64,000 bases of DNA from contig CAVVME010000002.1 in the NCBI GenBank assembly GCA_963749365.1, forward strand, positions 96,671 to 160,670, given 5' to 3'. The notes beneath the pieces are model-generated. The model searched no databases. It had not been told where the DNA came from and saw nothing but the letters and a program-made list of their open reading frames with translations. The position numbers were made by a program, and so were the translations under genes. Below, piece after piece: positions 59,622 to 64,000 of the stretch (position 1 is its first letter; each line of letters begins with the position of its first letter). Source of the stretch: WHSW01 sp963749365. Lineage in GTDB: Bacteria > Actinomycetota > Thermoleophilia > Solirubrobacterales > 70-9.

Positions 59622-61742
59622 TCAGACTTCGCTCGGGCCGGCGGGAACGGCCTCGGGCGCAAGCCTGGTCGGGCCGGCGGGCGCGGCTTCGACATCGACG
59701 GGCGCCACCGAGACGGCGACGACCTTGTACTCGGGACAGCTCGTGTTGACGTCGGACGAGGTGCCGACGAGCAGGTTCGTCCGCACCTCGGGGAAGTGGA
59801 ACGCCGTGAACACGTGGCCCGGGTCGATTCGCTCGGTCAGCCGCGCCACCAGCCTGATCTCGCCGGCCCGGCTGCGCACGTCGACCAGGTCGCCGTCGCC
59901 GACCCCGGCCACAGCGGCATCGTCGGGGTTGAGCTCGAGCCAGTCGTGGTCCATGAGCTCGAGGTTGCCGGTCCGGCGGGTCATCGTGCCGACGTTGTAG
60001 TGCTCGAGCCGGCGCCCGGTGACCAGGATCAGCGGGAACTCCTCGCTCGCCTCGTCGCCCGGCGCCTTGTAGGGGATCGCCGTCATCCGGGCGAGCCCGT
60101 CGGGCTTCTCGAAGCGGTCGACGAACAGGCGCGGCGAGTCGGTCCCGTCGGCGGCCACCGGCCACTGCAGGCCGCTGCGGCCGAGCCGCTCATAGGTGAC
60201 CCCGGCGAAGTGCGGCGTCGTCGCGGCGATCTCGGCCATCACTTCCTCGGGTCCGTCGAACGGCAGCTCGTGCCCGAGCGCGGCGGAGACGAGACCGAAG
60301 ATCTCGAGATCGGTCTTCGCGCCGCCGGGCGGCTCGGCGGCCTTGGAGACGAGCTGGATCCGGCGCTCGGCGTTGGTGAACGTGCCCGTCTTCTCCAGGA
60401 ACGAGGCCGCCGGCAGGATCACGTCCGCGAACTTCGAGGTCTCGTTCTCGAAGATCTCCTGGACGACGAGGAAGTCGAGGTTGGAGAGCGCCTCGTTGAC
60501 TCGGGCGGTGTCGGGATCGGACTGGGCGATGTCATAGCCGACGATCCACATCGCCTTCAGCGAGCCGACGGCGGCCGCGTCGAGCATCTTCGGCAGCTTC
60601 AGGCCGGGCTCGCGCTTCATCTCCACGCCCCAGCGCTGCTCGTACATGCGCGCCGTCTGCTCGTCCGAGACCGGGCGGTACTGGCTGAAGGTGTCGGGGA
60701 GCGCGCCGACATCGGAGGAGCCCTGGACGTTGTTCTGGCCGCGCATCGGCAGCAGCGCCGAGCCCGGCTTGGCGAAGTTGCCGGTCAGCAGCGCGAGGTT
60801 GCAGATCAGCTGTACGACCTCGGAGCCGTAGCGCTGCTCGGTGACCCCGAGCCCCCAGGCGATCGAGGCGCTCTCGGCCTCGGCGTAGAGGTGGGCGGCG
60901 CGCTCGATGTCGGCCGCCGGCACGCCGGAGATCCGCTCGACCTCGGCCGGGGTGTAGTCGGCGACCAGGTCCGCGACCGCCTCGTAGCCGGTGGTCCGCT
61001 CGGCGATGAAGGCCTCGTCGACGAGGCCGTCGCGAATCACCACGTGTGCGAGCCCGTTCATGAACGCGGCGTTGGAGCCGGGGTGGATCGGACAGTGAAG
61101 GACGCCGTAGTCGGAGAGCTCGATCTCGCGCGGGTCGGCGGTGATGATCCGCAGGCCGTTGAGCGCCGCCTGCTTGATCCGCGCCGCGGCGACCGGGTGG
61201 CCGGCGCTCGGATTGGACCCGATCAGCAGCAGAACCTCAGCCGCCTCGAAGTCGGCGAACGAGCCGGTGCACCCCGAGAGTCCGAGCGACTTGCGCAGCG
61301 CGAACGAGGTCGGCGAGTGACAGACGCGCGAGCAGTTGTCGATGTTGTGGGTGCCGATCGCGGCGCGGACGACGCGCTGCATCGCGTAGCAGTCCTCGTT
61401 CGTCCCCCGCGACGAGGCGAGCCCGGCGATCGCGTCGGCCCCATGCTCGGCCTTGATCTCGCCGAAGGCGTTGGCGATCCGCCCGATCGCCTCCTCCCAG
61501 CTCGCGAGCCGGAAGCTGCCACTCTCGCGAACCAGCGGCGCGGTGAGCCGGTCGCGGGCGCGGGTGAACTGATGCGCGAAGCGACCCTTGACGCAGGTGT
61601 GGCCGTGGTTCGCGGGACCGTCCTCGGCGGGGCTGATCGAGACGATCCGCCCATCACGCGCGTGCGCCTCGAGGCGACAGCCGACCCCGCAGTAGCCACA
61701 GGTCGTGGTCGTGGTCCGGTCGAAGCGCCCGTCGCTCGTCAT
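59622..61742 (-). CDS. fdhA: Formate dehydrogenase catalytic subunit (Mo/W-bis-MGD, Cys type)
   Basis: 706 aa. N-terminal 4Fe-4S cluster motif CGYCGVGCRLEAH...TCVKGRF. The active-site segment HNIDNCSRVCHSPTSFALRKS shows Cys (not selenocysteine) followed by His, as in FdhF-type enzymes. Cofactor segments LLIGSNPSAGHP, WGLGVTEQRYGSE, MRGQNNVQGSSDVGALPD and the C-terminal domain with VTGRRLEHYNVGTMTRR are present. It oxidises formate to CO2 in the cytoplasm (no Tat signal) and feeds electrons to the ferredoxin and NuoF-like subunits. ATG overlaps the upstream stop by 4 bp. Confidence 0.95.
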   Translation of the reverse strand: MTSDGRFDRTTTTTCGYCGVGCRLEAHARDGRIVSISPAEDGPANHGHTCVKGRFAHQFTRARDRLTAPLVRESGSFRLASWEEAIGRIANAFGEIKAEHGADAIAGLASSRGTNEDCYAMQRVVRAAIGTHNIDNCSRVCHSPTSFALRKSLGLSGCTGSFADFEAAEVLLLIGSNPSAGHPVAAARIKQAALNGLRIITADPREIELSDYGVLHCPIHPGSNAAFMNGLAHVVIRDGLVDEAFIAERTTGYEAVADLVADYTPAEVERISGVPAADIERAAHLYAEAESASIAWGLGVTEQRYGSEVVQLICNLALLTGNFAKPGSALLPMRGQNNVQGSSDVGALPDTFSQYRPVSDEQTARMYEQRWGVEMKREPGLKLPKMLDAAAVGSLKAMWIVGYDIAQSDPDTARVNEALSNLDFLVVQEIFENETSKFADVILPAASFLEKTGTFTNAERRIQLVSKAAEPPGGAKTDLEIFGLVSAALGHELPFDGPEEVMAEIAATTPHFAGVTYERLGRSGLQWPVAADGTDSPRLFVDRFEKPDGLARMTAIPYKAPGDEASEEFPLILVTGRRLEHYNVGTMTRRTGNLELMDHDWLELNPDDAAVAGVGDGDLVDVRSRAGEIRLVARLTERIDPGHVFTAFHFPEVRTNLLVGTSSDVNTSCPEYKVVAVSVAPVDVEAAPAGPTRLAPEAVPAGPSEV

Positions 61743-62395
61743 CTCACCAACTCCTCCTCGCCCGCCGGATCCACGAGATCGACGAGCAGATGTTCCGTGA
61801 TCGCGTCCGTGGGACACGTATCGGCGCAGGCCCCACAGGATACGCACGACGAGCGCTCGAATCCAGCGTCGAGGCCGGCTGCGATGTTGCTGTCGTAGCC
61901 GCGCCCGGTCGCGGTCAGCGCGAACGCCCCCTGGACCTCGTCGCAGACCCGAACGCAGCGCCCGCAGGAGATGCAGAGCTCGTGCTGCATCACCAGGTAG
62001 GGGTGGCGGGTGTCGGTGTCGGGCTCGTGGGTGCGCCCCGTCCACCGGGGCGCGCCGACCCCGAGCTTGCGCGCGACCCCGGCGAGCTCGGTGTGGGGGG
62101 CGGGGTGGCCGGGCAGCTCGGAGAGCACGAGCTCGACCACGTTCGACGCGATCCGCAGCGCCCGCTCGTCGTCGGTCGCGATCCGCATCCCGGCGCGACA
62201 CACGGTCGTGCACGACGGCAGCGGCGCCGGGGCGCCCTCGATCGCGACCAGGCAGACCCGGCAGGCGCCGAAGGCGGTGACCCGATCGTCGAAGCAGAGC
62301 GTGGCGACGTCACCGCCGGCCTGGCGCACCGCCTCGAGCGCGGTCGTTCCCTCCTCGACCTCGACCGCGCTGCCGTCGACGAAGACCTCGATCAT
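61739..62395 (-). CDS. Formate dehydrogenase iron-sulfur subunit (NuoG N-terminal-like)
   Basis: 218 aa. An N-terminal 2Fe-2S ferredoxin domain (CFDDRVTAFGACRVCLVAIEG, later C in PSCTTVCRAG) is followed by a HxxxCxxC-like NuoG segment and two 4Fe-4S motifs (CISCGRCVRVCDEVQG; CVSCGACADTCPTDAI). This is the electron wire between the FMN subunit and the catalytic subunit. It is a separate gene here, whereas in many formate dehydrogenases the module is fused to the alpha chain. Overlaps both neighbours by 4 bp. Confidence 0.9.
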   Translation of the reverse strand: MIEVFVDGSAVEVEEGTTALEAVRQAGGDVATLCFDDRVTAFGACRVCLVAIEGAPAPLPSCTTVCRAGMRIATDDERALRIASNVVELVLSELPGHPAPHTELAGVARKLGVGAPRWTGRTHEPDTDTRHPYLVMQHELCISCGRCVRVCDEVQGAFALTATGRGYDSNIAAGLDAGFERSSCVSCGACADTCPTDAITEHLLVDLVDPAGEEELVR

Positions 62396-64000
62396 CTCGC
62401 CTCCAACCCCAGCTCCTGGGGCCAGTGCGCGATCAGGCTTCGGATCGGCGCCGGCAGCCCGCCACCGTGAGCGCAGAGGCTCGCGACCTCGAGCGTCTCG
62501 AGCAGCTCCTCAAGCGCCGCCCGGTCGAGCGCCCGGCCCGGCTCGAACATCTCCAGCCCGCGCTGGAGCCCGATCCGGCAGGGAAAGCACTTGCCGCAGC
62601 TCTCGGTGGCGCCGAAGTGCATCAGGTGGCGGCCGAGCTCGCGCATGTCGGTGCGCTCGTCGAAGGCGACGATCCCGCCGTGGCCGACCATGCAGCCCTC
62701 GGCCGCCAGCTCGTCGAAGTCGAAGCCGGTCTCGAGCGCCGAGCCGGGCAGGATCCCGCCCAGCGGGCCGCCGATCTGAAGCGCCTTGATCTCGTGTCCG
62801 TCGACGAGCCCGCCGCCGTGGCGCTCGCAGATCTCGCGCATCGAGACGCCGAACGGGACCTCGATCACGGCAGGATCGCGAAACCGCTCGTTCAGCGAGA
62901 CCAGCTTCGTCCCCGGCGTCGCGCCCGGGCTCAGCTCCTTGAAGGCGTCGGCGCCCCGTTCGGCGACGAAGGGGGCGTTGCACAGGGTCTCGACGTTGTT
63001 GACCACTGTCGGGCGCTCGTCGTAGCCGCGCTCGGCCGGGAACGGCGGCCGGGCCGAGACCGTTCCCCGCATCCCCATCAGCGAGTTGAGCAGCGCAGTC
63101 TCCTCGCCGACCACGTAGGAGCCGGCGCCCTCGACCACGCCGACGTGAAAGGAGAAGCCGCTGCCGCGGATGTCGTCGCCGAGGTCGCCGGCGGCGAGCG
63201 CGGCCTCGTTTGCGGCCGCCAGCGCCGCCTTCGAGCGCGGGTACTCCGAGCGCACGTAGACGTAGCCGCGGTCGGCGCCGACCGCGTAGCCGGCCAGCGC
63301 CATCCCCTCGAGCAGCAGCGCCGGGTTGCGCTCGATCAGCAGCTTGTCGATGTAGGAGCCGGGGTCGCCCTCGTCGCCGTTGACGACGATCACCTTCTCG
63401 CCGCCGACCGCCTGGCGGGCGAAGCGCCACTTGGTCCCGGCGGGAAAACCCGCCCCGCCGCGGCCACGGACGTTGGCCGCCTCGACCTCGTCGAGCAGCC
63501 GCTCGGCGCCGAGCTCGTCGAGCGCACGATGCAGGCCGCGGTAGGCGCCGGGCTCGATCAGCACCGGTTCGTCGAGGGCGCTTCGCCACGGCGGCTCGCC
63601 CGCCGCTCGCGCGGCGCCGGCGGCGACCCGCTCTCCCGCCCCGGGCCCGGCGTCGACCAGGTCCCCGTCACGGTAGGAGGGGCTCGAGTGACAGTAGCCG
63701 AGGCAGACGACCTCGGCCAGCGAGGTCTCGCCGTCCTCGCTGCGCTCGTTCAGCGCCAGTCCGAGCGCCTGCTCGAGCTCGCCGACCTGGGCGTCGAAGC
63801 GGCTCGCCCAGCAGGCGGTGCCGGTGCAGACCTGGACGTGACGGCGCCCGCGCGGGCGGACGAAATCGTCGTAGAAGGTCGAGATCCCATACACGGTCGC
63901 CTCCGGGAGCCCCGAGCGGACCGCGGCCAGCCGGCGATCGTCGTCGGTGAGCTCGCCCCGCGCCTCGACCGCCTGCTTGAGCACCGCCAAGGCGACCGCG
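62392..64000 (-). CDS. NAD-dependent formate dehydrogenase NuoE-NuoF fusion subunit (5' end beyond window)
   Basis: At least 536 residues are visible; the frame is open to the right edge. Residues ~1-130 are NuoE-like with a 2Fe-2S motif (CTGTACWASRF ... CLGYCHSSPS). The remainder is NuoF-like: GRGGAGFPAGTKW for NADH/FMN, VIVVNGDEGDPGSYIDK, YVYVRSEYP and the 4Fe-4S motif ESCGKCFPCRIG. It passes electrons from formate to NAD+. A TTG at 63990 is in frame, but homology continues to the edge (AVALAVLKQAVEARGEL), so the true start lies outside. Confidence 0.92.
   Translation of the reverse strand, partial: AVALAVLKQAVEARGELTDDDRRLAAVRSGLPEATVYGISTFYDDFVRPRGRRHVQVCTGTACWASRFDAQVGELEQALGLALNERSEDGETSLAEVVCLGYCHSSPSYRDGDLVDAGPGAGERVAAGAARAAGEPPWRSALDEPVLIEPGAYRGLHRALDELGAERLLDEVEAANVRGRGGAGFPAGTKWRFARQAVGGEKVIVVNGDEGDPGSYIDKLLIERNPALLLEGMALAGYAVGADRGYVYVRSEYPRSKAALAAANEAALAAGDLGDDIRGSGFSFHVGVVEGAGSYVVGEETALLNSLMGMRGTVSARPPFPAERGYDERPTVVNNVETLCNAPFVAERGADAFKELSPGATPGTKLVSLNERFRDPAVIEVPFGVSMREICERHGGGLVDGHEIKALQIGGPLGGILPGSALETGFDFDELAAEGCMVGHGGIVAFDERTDMRELGRHLMHFGATESCGKCFPCRIGLQRGLEMFEPGRALDRAALEELLETLEVASLCAHGGGLPAPIRSLIAHWPQELGLEAR

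Noticed and set aside
61223..61742. Possible selenocysteine formate dehydrogenase
   Set aside because: The active-site codon is a normal Cys codon within NCSRVCHSPTS and there is no in-frame TGA, so no SECIS element is needed.

Overview
The window is a chromosomal stretch of a very GC-rich bacterium (coding third positions are almost all G or C, with frequent GTG and TTG starts). The gene content points to Actinomycetota, perhaps Thermoleophilia/Solirubrobacterales: PucR/CdaR-type regulators, an Rpf-like transglycosylase, a DrrAB-like exporter and a CarH-like B12 photoreceptor. The lineage is an inference. I see no rRNA, tRNA, CRISPR array, transposase, integrase or phage gene. Genes are tightly packed, many with 1-14 bp stop/start overlaps.

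Layout. 1-9.6 kb: a truncated PucR-like regulator, acyl-CoA desaturase, EVE and DUF2203 proteins, Nudix hydrolase, threonine ammonia-lyase, AI-2E-type permease, M32 carboxypeptidase, a CarH/LitR-like light sensor divergent from a three-gene operon, and a cold-shock protein. 9.7-16.3 kb: an MFS exporter with a divergent TetR repressor and two operators, a CoA-transferase, a ZIP transporter, an SDR, a secreted RTX-repeat protein and a frameshifted small secreted protein.

16.3-37.4 kb is a nitrogen/one-carbon region. A glutamine-synthetase-like enzyme is followed by three split glutamate-synthase-like subunits (GlxB, GlxC, GlxD; MgsABC in methylamine users). Next to it is an operon of ammonium transporter, two small membrane proteins, a PepSY-like protein, a class I amidotransferase and a sarcosine-oxidase-like FAD enzyme, divergent from a GAF/PucR regulator. 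Further on are an amino-acid permease, an acyl-CoA-dehydrogenase-fold flavoprotein without an evident catalytic Glu, a DUF1989-DUF1989-GcvT fusion, and a convergent flavin reductase. Together they suggest use of N-methylated or other amines, with C1 units passed to folate.

38.1-53.0 kb is one collinear minus-strand run of 15 genes with almost no spacing. A palindromic operator lies upstream and a strong intrinsic terminator downstream. It encodes a Kdd-like dehydrogenase, a beta-keto-acid cleavage enzyme (BKACE), a hot-dog thioesterase, TetR, an S66 carboxypeptidase, a complete peptide-type ABC importer, P1/DmpA and M20 peptidases, a PuuB/OrdL-like oxidase, a CaiD-like hydratase and an SDR lacking the usual Tyr. 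A deacetylase-family amidohydrolase is divergent from it. I read this as uptake, deprotection and degradation of a conjugated beta-amino or quaternary-amine acid (carnitine-like or beta-lysine-like). It is the best candidate for an undescribed system here.

54-64 kb: Rpf-like protein, ureohydrolase, DrrAB-like exporter with a 51-bp tandem duplication at the gene junction, PAS-GGDEF cyclase, and an NAD-type formate dehydrogenase operon (NuoE-NuoF fusion, ferredoxin subunit, Cys-type catalytic subunit, FdhD) running off the right edge. Formate oxidation would be the natural sink for C1 units released by the amine-related genes.
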